16,878 nt of DNA from Candidatus Peregrinibacteria bacterium CG11_big_fil_rev_8_21_14_0_20_46_8 (GCA_002796025.1 PCVQ01000026.1:35934-52811), one strand, 5' to 3'; shown: positions 1-7,584, counted from the stretch's first letter. Notes: generated by a model not told the origin, from the letters alone. A program made the numbers and translations.

Positions 1-521
1 TGCTGTCCGGGCGCGGCTTGACCAGGCATTCCAGCTGCACCTGCCGGAGCACTTGGATCTGGATTGCGCCGGAAGATTTGTACGAGCTGCTCACGAATTG
101 TTGCAGGACTGATCTTCATGTTTTCCAAAATAACCGTCGCAGCAGTATTATCTTGAGAGCAGAGCGAATATAAGAGATGCTCGGTGCCCACAAAATTATG
201 ATTAAACTCTTGTGCACAGCGAAGTGCATCCTCAATAACTTGTTTCGCGAAACCAGACAGGCCGCCCTTACCACCTTTACCAGGAGGATTTGGCGCAGTT
301 GTTGCCCGTCCGACTGTCTTTAATACAAGATAAACATTGTCGAGCGAGACACCAAAATTCATAAGAATTGAGGCACCAAGCGAATGAGGTTGTGAGAGGA
401 TTCCAATAAGAATGTGCTCGGTCCCAACATAGTTGAGGCCGGCATCGCGGGACTTTTCTTGTGCGACGACAAGTGCCTGTTTAGCTTCCTTTGTAAAGCG
501 TTCAAATCGTGGATCTGACAT
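1..521 (-). CDS. clpC: ClpC/ClpA-type AAA+ chaperone subunit, N-terminal part (partial)
   Basis: This is the first 173 codons of a Hsp100/Clp ATPase that unfolds proteins for ClpP; the rest lies beyond the left edge. Reading from ATG 519-521 gives MSDPRFERFTKEAKQALVVA, then two copies of the Clp N-terminal repeat: one around NYVGTEHILIGIL, one around NFVGTEHLLYSLC. A Gly/Lys/Pro segment (PPGKGGKGG) lies between them. After about residue 145 the chain enters a Pro/Ala/Gly linker (RRNPDPSAPAGAAGMPG) that would lead to the first AAA+ module. The start is chosen because FxRFTxxA is the family's usual opening. No Shine-Dalgarno precedes it. A heat-shock type CIRCE operator and promoter about 160 bases upstream support the identity. 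ClpC and ClpA/B cannot be fully separated without the AAA+ domains; the N-domain and linker favour ClpC. Confidence 0.88.
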   Translation of the reverse strand, partial: MSDPRFERFTKEAKQALVVAQEKSRDAGLNYVGTEHILIGILSQPHSLGASILMNFGVSLDNVYLVLKTVGRATTAPNPPGKGGKGGLSGFAKQVIEDALRCAQEFNHNFVGTEHLLYSLCSQDNTAATVILENMKISPATIREQLVQIFRRNPDPSAPAGAAGMPGQAAPGQ

Positions 522-530
522 AATGAGAAG

Positions 531-562
531 GAGTAAGGGAGTAAGCGAGTAGGGGAGTGGAG
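531..562. repeat. Four tandem 8-bp units in the clp leader
   Basis: On the plus strand four successive octamers read GAGTAAGG, GAGTAAGC, GAGTAGGG, GAGTGGAG, flanked by GAGAAG and GAGATT. In the clp transcript this becomes a C/U-rich tract just upstream of the start codon, with CUCC or CUCG-like words where a Shine-Dalgarno would be expected. Function unknown; it may be a simple-sequence repeat or an unstructured leader element. Confidence 0.6.
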
Positions 563-672
563 GAGATTAGAATTCTTGATACTATACCATAGTAAAATGA
601 CGGATTCATCTGTTATATCTTTACGTATTTATAGTTTGTGGAATTATTTTTAATACGAATCTCGCCAGCAAA

Positions 673-699
673 TTAGCACTCCGCATTATAGAGTGCCAA
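673..699 (-). promoter_or_regulatory. CIRCE element (HrcA operator), inside a larger palindrome
   Basis: TTAGCACTC, nine bases, then GAGTGCCAA match the CIRCE consensus TTAGCACTC-N9-GAGTGCTAA with one mismatch. The element sits exactly centred inside a second perfect inverted repeat, CGCCAGCAA at 663-671 and TTGCTGGCG at 701-709, so 663-709 is one nested palindrome. CIRCE is the binding site of the heat-shock repressor HrcA. The -10 box of the clp promoter lies in the nine-base spacer, so repressor binding would block transcription directly. hrcA itself is not in the window. Confidence 0.93.
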
Positions 700-713
700 C
701 TTGCTGGCGTCAA
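685..713 (-). promoter_or_regulatory. Sigma70 promoter of the clp gene
   Basis: On the minus strand TTGACG (708-713) and TATAAT (685-690) are separated by exactly 17 bases. That is a near-consensus housekeeping promoter overlapping the CIRCE element. Predicted transcription start is near 678, giving a leader of about 157 bases before the clp ATG. Confidence 0.85.
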
Positions 714-727
714 TAAAATCTCAACAT

Positions 728-2302
728 CTACAGTTTCCGCAGCGTAGAGAGCATATAGTCGAAATCATAATCTGCATCACCCTCAACTGAATCAGTTATA
801 ATAAAGCAATAGCTCTCTTCTTCAAATACTGTACATTCACCACGACTATCGTCGCTATGTGGCCCGACATCGGCATCCTTGGCAAATGTAAAAATATTAT
901 TTGTTCCCGAGATCGGCTTCGTATCAAAGTAATACACTCCGCTATTGTGTGCCCAATACATATTTTTAGGGTACTGCATCGAAACGCCTAACCGGCTGAG
1001 TTCGAGCAGGCGATAGCCCTCTTTAACCTCAATCGCCTCACTCACAGAATCATCACTTACATTAATAACAACGATTGCCTTCCCGCGCTGAGTATCTTCA
1101 CCGCTTTCCAATTTCCAATCGCTCACCGAACCTTCTACAAAGTGTGCGGCTTCAGAAATTTTAGAATCTGCTCTATTCGCTTCTTCTAAATAAAGAAGAT
1201 CACGCACAAGCTCGTCATCATCATCGCGATATACAACATAAAAGTACTGCACATTCTTACCATCGGCTACAAACTCATAGCGAATCGGTGCACCTTCAAA
1301 CGAATTTCGAGTTGCTGCAATAACTGCGTTTCGAATTTGTTCAGTTGCAGTGGTACTTGAAGTCTCATCATTCTCACTTGGATCATCATCTGTGTTGTCT
1401 TGCGGTTCGGGAGTTGGCTTTGGCATAACAACCGGCTTAGGCTCATTCGGATCGGTTTCATCTTCAATCTTATTAGTAACTTCTTTGGCATCGGCCTTCA
1501 AAGCAACAAATTCAAAACTCGCTACAAGCTCAAAAAATGCATTGCGGTACATATCTCGCTCTGCGGCATCTACTGCTCTATGCGCGAAGCGATACATATA
1601 CACATCGCGCGGAACATAGAATTCAACAAGTTCAATATTCGCCTCACCCTCGGTGCGCTTTACCGCTTCAAGCTGATTTGCCCCAATATAACTTACTTGA
1701 AATACCGCACCTTCATCGGAAGGTTTTGAAGAAGTTAATTCTTCGCTCAATCCAAGCCACTCCTGCGCAGTCTGTTTTTTATTGTTCTCAGTTCGTTCAA
1801 TAGTAATGAGGTCTACAGCATCCCTCTTATCTTCGGGGACATCGTAAGCGGCAATTTCCAATACAGTTCTGCCTGCCGCATCCGCAGATTTATCTAGCTT
1901 CCATAATTCAGGGTACTGAAATTTCAATCCAAGCGCCGCATCAGTATAAAGAGATTTGCGGCTCGTTTCATTGCTTAAAGAGTTTAATGTATCAACAACA
2001 ACTACACCCTCTTCATCAAAAATTCCCTTCAGCTGTACCGTGCGACCCACATAGCGCGGCAAATTAACTGTTGCGGAATGAGAAATAAAAACGCGCTCAT
2101 TTTCTGCGCTAATAATAAAATACGGTCCTGCAGCCCCCACAATACCGGCATCTTCGGATGACTGAAGCAGTGCAGTAAATTCAGCGACCGGCAGCTCATC
2201 CTGCGTTACTTCTGGTACTTCCTGCTTTTTGGCAAAACCTAAGCAGCCGGATAGGAGAACGGCAATAACCATAAACAGGCCAAATGTGCGGAAAACTTTC
2301 AT
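728..2302 (-). CDS. Lipoprotein of unknown function with two related QYP-motif regions
   Basis: This is a 524-residue predicted lipoprotein: residues 1-20 are a signal peptide ending in the lipobox LLSGC, so Cys20 would be lipidated and the protein exported. Residues 40-108 look like a small beta/OB-type domain (GRTVQLKGIFDEEGVVVVD). Residues 117-265 begin with LGLKFQYPELWKLD, reminiscent of PsbP-like folds. A low-complexity Pro/Asp/Glu/Thr linker spans about 284-320. The C-terminal part carries a second related motif, LGVSMQYPKNMYW, at 438-450. I recognise no catalytic motif. It lies 11 bases downstream of ruvB and is probably cotranscribed with it. There is no Shine-Dalgarno before the ATG. 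A structural or ligand-binding surface role is a guess. Confidence 0.8.
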   Translation of the reverse strand: MKVFRTFGLFMVIAVLLSGCLGFAKKQEVPEVTQDELPVAEFTALLQSSEDAGIVGAAGPYFIISAENERVFISHSATVNLPRYVGRTVQLKGIFDEEGVVVVDTLNSLSNETSRKSLYTDAALGLKFQYPELWKLDKSADAAGRTVLEIAAYDVPEDKRDAVDLITIERTENNKKQTAQEWLGLSEELTSSKPSDEGAVFQVSYIGANQLEAVKRTEGEANIELVEFYVPRDVYMYRFAHRAVDAAERDMYRNAFFELVASFEFVALKADAKEVTNKIEDETDPNEPKPVVMPKPTPEPQDNTDDDPSENDETSSTTATEQIRNAVIAATRNSFEGAPIRYEFVADGKNVQYFYVVYRDDDDELVRDLLYLEEANRADSKISEAAHFVEGSVSDWKLESGEDTQRGKAIVVINVSDDSVSEAIEVKEGYRLLELSRLGVSMQYPKNMYWAHNSGVYYFDTKPISGTNNIFTFAKDADVGPHSDDSRGECTVFEEESYCFIITDSVEGDADYDFDYMLSTLRKL

Positions 2303-2313
2303 AATAAAAGGGA

Positions 2314-3357
2314 TTAAAGAAGTTTGTGTTGGGGTTTTGATGGTATCGAAAAGCCGAGATGTTGAAAAGCTCTATCGGTTGCAATGCGGCCGCGAGGAGT
2401 ACGATCTATAAATCCAAGCTGTATTAAATAGGGTTCATATATATCTTCAATGGTGGCTTGTTCTTCTGAAAGGGCAGAAGAAATGGTATTCAGTCCAACC
2501 GGACCGCCGTTAAATTTTTCGATCATTGTTTTTAATATATCACGGTCAGTGGAATCTAAACCAAGAGCATCAACACCGAGTGAGTCGAGTGATTTTTGGG
2601 CGAGTTGCAGAGAAATTGCTTTGTGATCGTGAACTTCAGCAAAATCACGTGCACGCTTCAACAAGCGATTAGCAATACGTGGCGTCTGACGGCTGCACTG
2701 TGCAAGAAGCAGAGCGGCATCCTCCTGAATTTCGCACTCAAGAATTTGCGCTGAACGTACAATAATTTCGCGAATATCACTTACTTCGTAGAATTGAAAC
2801 TTGTATACATTGCCGAAGCGGTCACGCAGGGGAGAAGAGAGCATACTCATCTTTGTTGTCGCACCAATAAGTGTAAAGCGGGGCAAATTAAGCCGCACAG
2901 AGCGCGCGGAAGGCCCTTTACCAAGCATAATATCTATTACAAAGTCCTCCATTGCCGAATAAAGCACCTCTTCGATAACCGGCCGCAAACGATGAATTTC
3001 ATCGATGAACAAGAGATCACCATCTTTAAGATTAGTAAGGATAGAGGCGAGATCTCCCTGTTTTTCGATAGCCGGCCCCGAAGTGACTTTTACCTGTGCT
3101 CCCATACCCCGGCCGATTATGTGAGCAAGTGTTGTCTTGCCCAAGCCCGGAGGCCCATGCAACAAGACATGCTCAAGCGGCTCCTCACGTTTTTGTGCGG
3201 CCTGCATGGTAATATGCAGATTCTGCTTAATTTCGGCCTGTCCAATATATTCTTCAAGTGTTTTTGGCCGAAGCGTATTTTCAAACTGCACCTGATCCTG
3301 GCTCGTGGTTTCAGGGGTAACCGCACGCTCCTGTGATACTTGTTCGCGCTCAATCAC
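2314..3357 (-). CDS. ruvB: Holliday junction branch-migration helicase RuvB
   Basis: RuvB is the hexameric AAA+ motor that drives branch migration of Holliday junctions together with RuvA. The 347-residue length is normal. Visible motifs are Walker A GPPGLGKT (68-75), Walker B LLFIDEIH (115-122), sensor 1 GATT (165-168), the arginine-finger segment SPLRDRFG (174-182), a sensor 2 arginine in TPRIANRLLKR, and a C-terminal winged helix with LGFIDRTPRGR. The start is GTG at 3355-3357; the first 25 residues are variable and the conserved part begins at LRPKTLEEYIGQ. Its 5' end is 18 bases after the PH-domain gene and its 3' end 11 bases before the lipoprotein gene. ruvA and ruvC are not in the window. 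A TATACT at 3364-3369 might be a -10 for a leaderless GTG message, but no matching -35 is seen. Confidence 0.97.
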   Translation of the reverse strand: MIEREQVSQERAVTPETTSQDQVQFENTLRPKTLEEYIGQAEIKQNLHITMQAAQKREEPLEHVLLHGPPGLGKTTLAHIIGRGMGAQVKVTSGPAIEKQGDLASILTNLKDGDLLFIDEIHRLRPVIEEVLYSAMEDFVIDIMLGKGPSARSVRLNLPRFTLIGATTKMSMLSSPLRDRFGNVYKFQFYEVSDIREIIVRSAQILECEIQEDAALLLAQCSRQTPRIANRLLKRARDFAEVHDHKAISLQLAQKSLDSLGVDALGLDSTDRDILKTMIEKFNGGPVGLNTISSALSEEQATIEDIYEPYLIQLGFIDRTPRGRIATDRAFQHLGFSIPSKPQHKLL

Positions 3358-3375
3358 GGCGCAAGTATATCATAG

Positions 3376-3870
3376 CTATTCTTTATGTATGGCACGGCTC
3401 AACTCACTAAAAATCTTATGCTTTACGCCTTCCGGATCAGGACAATCTTTATAGACAACCGATGTGCGCGATGCCGCTGTCTCAATATTTAATGTTCCAA
3501 AATCAAATATGCGAAAAGTTGAAAAAAAACCGGTCTCATGCGTGCGAATGTCTTGAATATCTTTAAATTTCGCCTCGTGTTGGATACGCCGAAACAAGCC
3601 CTGCCAATCTTCATAAATAACGCGTTTATTCGTAACTATCAATTTGTCCAATAAATAATTCAACACAAAAAGTGCAAGCACAATGCCAAATATAAATGAT
3701 ACAAACGCCAGCAATCCCACTAAGACACCAAACGAAAATGCGCTACCAATAAGAAAGGCAAGAAAATAGACGGGAATTGCTATAAGCACAATAAGTATTA
3801 AACGAAAAAAGAAAGGTGTTTTGTGGCGACGAAAGGTGTATCGGAGCTCTTCTCCGTGGGTAAGGTGCAT
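3376..3870 (-). CDS. Membrane protein with bacterial PH domain
   Basis: This is a 164-residue protein with two hydrophobic helices (about residues 22-42 and 46-72) followed by a cytoplasmic bacterial PH-like domain. The domain shows the typical LIVTNKRVIYEDWQGLFRR start and a FKDIQDIR segment, then FRIFDFGTLNIETA (about 77-158). This arrangement matches small bPH2-family membrane proteins, whose function is mostly unknown. It is the first gene of a probable operon with ruvB and the lipoprotein. Its ATG is only 15 bases from the likely ATG of the divergent CPBP protease. TACAAT at 3880-3885 on the minus strand is a possible -10 that would give an almost leaderless message. Confidence 0.82.
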   Translation of the reverse strand: MHLTHGEELRYTFRRHKTPFFFRLILIVLIAIPVYFLAFLIGSAFSFGVLVGLLAFVSFIFGIVLALFVLNYLLDKLIVTNKRVIYEDWQGLFRRIQHEAKFKDIQDIRTHETGFFSTFRIFDFGTLNIETAASRTSVVYKDCPDPEGVKHKIFSELSRAIHKE

Positions 3871-3885
3871 GTTAGAGTAATTGTA

Positions 3886-4584
3886 ATGGAGAAAAGAGTT
3901 CCATGGAAGGTGATGGATTTATGGCGCGTAGTTGGTGCAACTGCGCTGCTGTATTTTTTGTCATCGATCGCATTGATTGCAGTATTTGATGAAGATCCGT
4001 TTGCAAACGGAGATGTTGCCGGAACCTTTTTTATCTTCATTGTTCAGGAGTTAATTTTTTTGCTTCCGGTCTACTCACTCATTATCCGGCGCTATAGAAC
4101 AAAACCGGCTGACTTTGGCTTTGTAAACATCGGCTGGAAAAAAACATTGGAATATGTGCTGAAAGGCTTTGGCCTTTTTCTGCTCTTTATTATTGCAATG
4201 GCCATTGTAACCAATACAATTCCATTTGATATTCCCGGTTTTGCAGAACAAGAAGCGCACTTGCCGTGGTTTGGCGATGGACTCCTGGGCACAATCATTG
4301 CAATTTTTACGCTCGTCATTTTAGCCCCGGTCGTAGAAGAATTTTTGTTTCGAGGGTTCCTACTCCAAACACTTATCACTAAATACAAGCCGTGGCTGGC
4401 CAGCATCCTTACGGCAATGATTTTTGCAGGGCTTCACCTCGAATTTTCGAGTTTTGGAATTATCTTTATTCTTGCTCTTATAATTAATTGGATCTTCATC
4501 CGTTCCCGCTCAATATGGCCCGGCATGATTTTTCACGTCCTGAATAACAGCTTTGCGCTTTTGGTAGAGTTTTTTCTGAGATAA
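3886..4584 (+). CDS. CPBP (CAAX/ABI) family intramembrane glutamic protease
   Basis: This is a multi-pass membrane protein of 232 residues from the ATG at 3886. All three hallmark motifs of the CPBP/Rce1-like family are present: VEEFLFRGF (EExxxR, Glu151-Glu152 and Arg156), FAGLH (FxxxH, His184) and HVLNN (HxxxN, His217 and Asn221). These form the intramembrane active site in this family. Bacterial members process or protect against peptides, or act as envelope factors; the substrate here is unknown. An in-frame GTG at 3823 would add 21 residues and overlap the divergent PH-domain gene by 48 bases, so I prefer ATG 3886. ATG 3913, preceded by GGAAGG at very short spacing, is another option. 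Confidence 0.88.
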   Translation: MEKRVPWKVMDLWRVVGATALLYFLSSIALIAVFDEDPFANGDVAGTFFIFIVQELIFLLPVYSLIIRRYRTKPADFGFVNIGWKKTLEYVLKGFGLFLLFIIAMAIVTNTIPFDIPGFAEQEAHLPWFGDGLLGTIIAIFTLVILAPVVEEFLFRGFLLQTLITKYKPWLASILTAMIFAGLHLEFSSFGIIFILALIINWIFIRSRSIWPGMIFHVLNNSFALLVEFFLR

Positions 4585-4590
4585 TTTTTG

Positions 4591-4665
4591 TGGTAGCCCC
4601 GCCAGGAATCGAACCTGGATCAACAGCTTAGAAGGCTGCTGCACTATCCATTATGCTACAGGGCC
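4591..4665 (-). tRNA. tRNA-Arg (anticodon TCT)
   Basis: The minus strand folds as a standard tRNA. Acceptor GGCCCTG pairs with CGGGGCT (G-U at 1:72 and U-G at 6:67). The D-stem is GCA/TGC and the anticodon stem GCAGC/GCTGT, with loop CTTCTAA, giving anticodon TCT for AGA (Arg). The T-stem is CCAGG/CCTGG with loop TTCGATT. The discriminator is A and the 3' CCA is encoded. It runs head-on into the CPBP gene, seven bases past that gene's stop codon. No clear promoter was found; a weak TTGTTT-N17-TATCCT lies in the inverted repeat upstream. Confidence 0.96.
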
Positions 4666-4676
4666 GCACGCAACAG

Positions 4677-4785
4677 AGACAAGAATACAGGAAAGCGTGA
4701 AACAGGATAGGAAATAAGAAGCAAGAAAACAAGAACAGCGACTTATATTTTCTTTCTTGCATCCTGTTTTCCTGTATTCTTGTCT
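4677..4785. repeat. Long purine/pyrimidine inverted repeat between tRNA-Arg and the M23 gene
   Basis: A perfect 18-bp inverted repeat has arms at 4677-4694 (AGACAAGAATACAGGAAA) and 4768-4785. Further inner pairs are AAACAGGAT (4700-4708) with ATCCTGTTT (4761-4769), and GCAAGAAA (4721-4728) with TTTCTTGC (4753-4760). The left arm is almost all purine plus some C, the right arm its complement. It lies directly after the stop of the M23-SLH gene, so its transcript could fold into a long 3' hairpin. No T-run follows on either strand, so it is not a classical intrinsic terminator. Confidence 0.8.
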
Positions 4786-4793
4786 TCTTTCCC

Positions 4794-7139
4794 TTACAGT
4801 CTCGATCCCTCTTGTTGTCTCAATGTATAAATCACTTGTGCAATTTCGCCGCGTGTCACGAGACGATCGGGAGAGGTGACACCTTCAAATACACCAAGCA
4901 CACCTTTCTTCATCGCTTCCTGAATATATGGGGCATACCACTCATTTGGATCATACTGACCGGTAAGCGCAATGGTGATCTGAGGATCAACATCTGCCTC
5001 TGCTGCTTCAAAGAGCATTGTGAAAAATTCGGCAATCGTTACATTTGAGTCTGGTTTGAATGTTCCATCGGGATGACCTTTTACAAAACCAAGATCAAAG
5101 GCCGTTGCAATAAAGCGAACATACCATGCAGATGATTCAACATCCGGAAATATGTTGGGCACATTTTCACGAAGTTCCTTATCGACAACACGAAGAATAA
5201 ACGTAATTGCCTCTGCACGTGTAACCGTATTTGTAGGACGGAAGCTGCCATCTCCGTAGCCGGCGACAAGATTATCAGCCTTGAGTGCTTTAAGCGCTGC
5301 GAAATATTTATTGTTCACATCAACATCGGTAAAGACTGTTTCTATTTGGGGTGCAACTGGTGCCGGAGGAGTTTCCTCAGGCTGGGGTGCATCGGGAGCT
5401 GAATCCGTGTTCTCCTCTGGTACCAGCTCTGGAGCGATTTCTGGCTCTGGGGCTAGAGTTTCGTCAGCTGCATCAGTCGGATTAGCCGGCTCAACCGGAT
5501 CTGTTTCCGGCGGTGTCAAAACGCTCGCCGAGCCCTTGTTGTTTCTTGGTTCAACTGGCTCTGGGTCCGGCTCTGGCGGTGAAAGCACACGAATCTCCTG
5601 CGACTCAAACTGTTGTACGCTATCTACCACAACAACGGTTGTTGCACCCGGCAAGCTTGCAGTAAAATTCACCTGCGCTTCACCGTTTACAAAACGGAAT
5701 GCCGGCACAGTAAAGGTATCTAAAATTCCTATAGGATTTGATAGTCCAAGAAGCAATTCGGTGCTCACGGGAACTTGTGAAATCTGTTTTAAATCTTTAT
5801 CGAGCAAGCGTAATACAACGGGAATTTTCTCTCCAACTTGCATCTCTGTTCGCTCTGGCAAGATTAAAATCTTACTAATCTCCGGAGCCTTTTTTTTCAC
5901 TTCAATGGTATTTGAAGAAAATTCGCTGTTGCGGAAGCGCAATACGACTTTATTTGTGCCTTGCCGGACATTACTCACGAAAATCATATTTACAATACCG
6001 CTCTTGAGATCTTCTGCATCTAACGAGCGGATGTTCAATGTTCCTTGGTCTTCATTCAACAATGAGAGCGTAATCGAATCTGTAAAATCTGGATTCGAAA
6101 GGAGCAATCCCTCTTCGGTAAATGCCTGAATGACAATTTTTACATTTGAACCTTCTGTTACTTTGCCGTCATCGGCCGTTTGTACCTTAAACGAAAGTTT
6201 ATCGTATGGATCTGCTGCGGCAGGCGTTACTGTATCAGTATTTGCGGCAACTAAGACCTGACCTCCAAAATATTTCTGCACATAGAGCATTGGATTAATG
6301 GTGTAGCGCACACCATTTTCTTGTTTAAGTCCTTTGTTAATTGCTTCAAAAAATGAGTAGCCGGCAGCATTCATATCGGAATTACTAAACGGCCAATATG
6401 GCTTAAACGGGGCGTCGTCCACATCGATTTGAAAGTGCAGGTGAGGCGTTGTTGCAGCACCGCTATCGCCCACATATCCTATGACTTGTCCTTTTACAAC
6501 GACCTGCCGCTCTTCTACTGAAATAAAGCTCATGTGGCTATATGAAGAGTGAAGAGTTGTTGTAACATTTTTATCTGTGAGGGTCGGCACATTGTTATGC
6601 TGAACAACAATGTGATTTCCAAAGCCGCTATTTCCGTGGCGCACTTTAGTAACTACACCATTTGCAATGGCAACAACCGGAGTACCAGTTAGTGTTTTTA
6701 TATCGACTGCAGCATGGCTTCCTGTGCGCTCTAAGCCATCGAGTTTATAATTGCCAAGGTAGGGAACAGAATAGGTAATTTTTTCATTGCGGATTGCATC
6801 ATCATTCGGATCATTCCACTTCAGATTACTTACCGGAATTGCGAGCCGGTTCGCATTATATGCGGGAATTGGCATGAGCTTATCTTTTGATAGTGATGCA
6901 AAATCGAAATCGCGCTCTTCGGCACTTAATTTAACCCAATTTGGAACGGTTGGAACCGGATACGTAGTACCGTCAAAAGGAGCGTGCTGTGGCAAAGGAG
7001 TTAGCACACTCGTCATAAAGCGCACTCCTTGCTCACCAAAAAAAGAAACAACAAGGGTGAGTACAGAAATTACAATAATAACAGCAAGCGTTTTTGGCTC
7101 CAGCAAAAGAAGCTCTTTTTGTTTTGATTTTTTTGACAT
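4794..7139 (-). CDS. Membrane-anchored M23 peptidase with three SLH repeats
   Basis: This is a 781-residue envelope protein. A cytoplasmic Lys-rich N-terminus is followed by one transmembrane helix (about 16-34). The M23/LytM domain (about 120-245) has the zinc and catalytic pattern HAAVD (His142, Asp146), SYSHMS (His202) and HLHF (His233, His235), so it should be an active peptidoglycan endopeptidase. Two or three beta-rich Ig-like regions follow (about 310-520), then a Pro/Glu-rich linker (about 520-600). Three S-layer homology repeats end the protein: VFTDV...RAEAITFIL (602-650), IFPDV...IAEFFTMLF (663-710) and YDPNEWYAPYI...RGEIAQVIY (729-771). It would span from membrane to secondary cell-wall polymer or S-layer. 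No Shine-Dalgarno is seen; TATAAT at 7164-7169 sits 24 bases from the ATG. Confidence 0.92.
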   Translation of the reverse strand: MSKKSKQKELLLLEPKTLAVIIVISVLTLVVSFFGEQGVRFMTSVLTPLPQHAPFDGTTYPVPTVPNWVKLSAEERDFDFASLSKDKLMPIPAYNANRLAIPVSNLKWNDPNDDAIRNEKITYSVPYLGNYKLDGLERTGSHAAVDIKTLTGTPVVAIANGVVTKVRHGNSGFGNHIVVQHNNVPTLTDKNVTTTLHSSYSHMSFISVEERQVVVKGQVIGYVGDSGAATTPHLHFQIDVDDAPFKPYWPFSNSDMNAAGYSFFEAINKGLKQENGVRYTINPMLYVQKYFGGQVLVAANTDTVTPAAADPYDKLSFKVQTADDGKVTEGSNVKIVIQAFTEEGLLLSNPDFTDSITLSLLNEDQGTLNIRSLDAEDLKSGIVNMIFVSNVRQGTNKVVLRFRNSEFSSNTIEVKKKAPEISKILILPERTEMQVGEKIPVVLRLLDKDLKQISQVPVSTELLLGLSNPIGILDTFTVPAFRFVNGEAQVNFTASLPGATTVVVVDSVQQFESQEIRVLSPPEPDPEPVEPRNNKGSASVLTPPETDPVEPANPTDAADETLAPEPEIAPELVPEENTDSAPDAPQPEETPPAPVAPQIETVFTDVDVNNKYFAALKALKADNLVAGYGDGSFRPTNTVTRAEAITFILRVVDKELRENVPNIFPDVESSAWYVRFIATAFDLGFVKGHPDGTFKPDSNVTIAEFFTMLFEAAEADVDPQITIALTGQYDPNEWYAPYIQEAMKKGVLGVFEGVTSPDRLVTRGEIAQVIYTLRQQEGSRL

Positions 7140-7179
7140 TTTTTGTTGCTATTAAATCTATCAATTATATCATAAAGAT
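7140..7179. promoter_or_regulatory. Divergent promoter region, M23-SLH gene and tsaE
   Basis: Only 40 bases separate the two divergent start codons. On the minus strand a perfect TATAAT (7164-7169) faces the M23 gene, with a poor -35. On the plus strand TTGCTA (7146-7151) and TATCAT (7168-7173), spaced by 16 bases, could serve tsaE and would start transcription at or within a few bases of its ATG. The two -10 boxes overlap, so the promoters may compete. Confidence 0.5.
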
Positions 7180-7584
7180 ATGAATAAGAAAACTGTTATT
7201 TCCCGATCTGTCGAGGATACGCATGAACTCGCCCGAGAAGTAGTTGCCCGGCAAAAAACTGGGATTATCTGCCTGTTTGGAGATCTGGGAGCTGGCAAAA
7301 CAACCTTTGTGCAAGGACTCGCAAAAGCACTTGGAATTGCAGATGAACCACAGAGCCCGACCTTTGCATACCAGCGAATATATGATGGTATGTACCATTA
7401 TGACTTTTACCGGCTCAGCGGGCCGGACTACGGCTTTCTTGAAGATATTCTCCATGCGTGTACAGAAGTCCTGGTTGTCATTGAATGGCCTGAGCGAATG
7501 CTCAAATACTTGCCCAATGAGCGAATCGAAATCATGATAGAATATATTGACGAACACTCACGCAAATTTATTTTGAATACATGA
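7180..7584 (+). CDS. tsaE: tRNA N6-threonylcarbamoyladenosine synthesis ATPase TsaE
   Basis: TsaE is the small P-loop ATPase that works with TsaB-TsaD to place t6A at position 37 of ANN-decoding tRNAs. The 134-residue length is slightly short for the family. The P-loop GDLGAGKTT is at 34-42, followed by the family motifs SPTF (59-62), HYDFYRL (73-79) and IEWPER (101-106). The stop TGA overlaps the ATG of the next gene as ATGA, which suggests translational coupling. tsaB and tsaD are not in the window. No Shine-Dalgarno precedes the ATG, and the nearest -10-like box is six bases upstream, so the message may be leaderless. Confidence 0.95.
   Translation: MNKKTVISRSVEDTHELAREVVARQKTGIICLFGDLGAGKTTFVQGLAKALGIADEPQSPTFAYQRIYDGMYHYDFYRLSGPDYGFLEDILHACTEVLVVIEWPERMLKYLPNERIEIMIEYIDEHSRKFILNT

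Noticed and set aside
3823..3885. GTG start of the CPBP protease at 3823
   Set aside because: It would overlap the divergent PH-domain gene by 48 bases and adds residues unlike the family; ATG 3886 fits better.
5281..6129. 282-codon plus-strand frame rich in Ser/Gly
   Set aside because: Antisense to the Pro/Glu linker and Ig-like part of the M23-SLH gene; its composition mirrors that linker.
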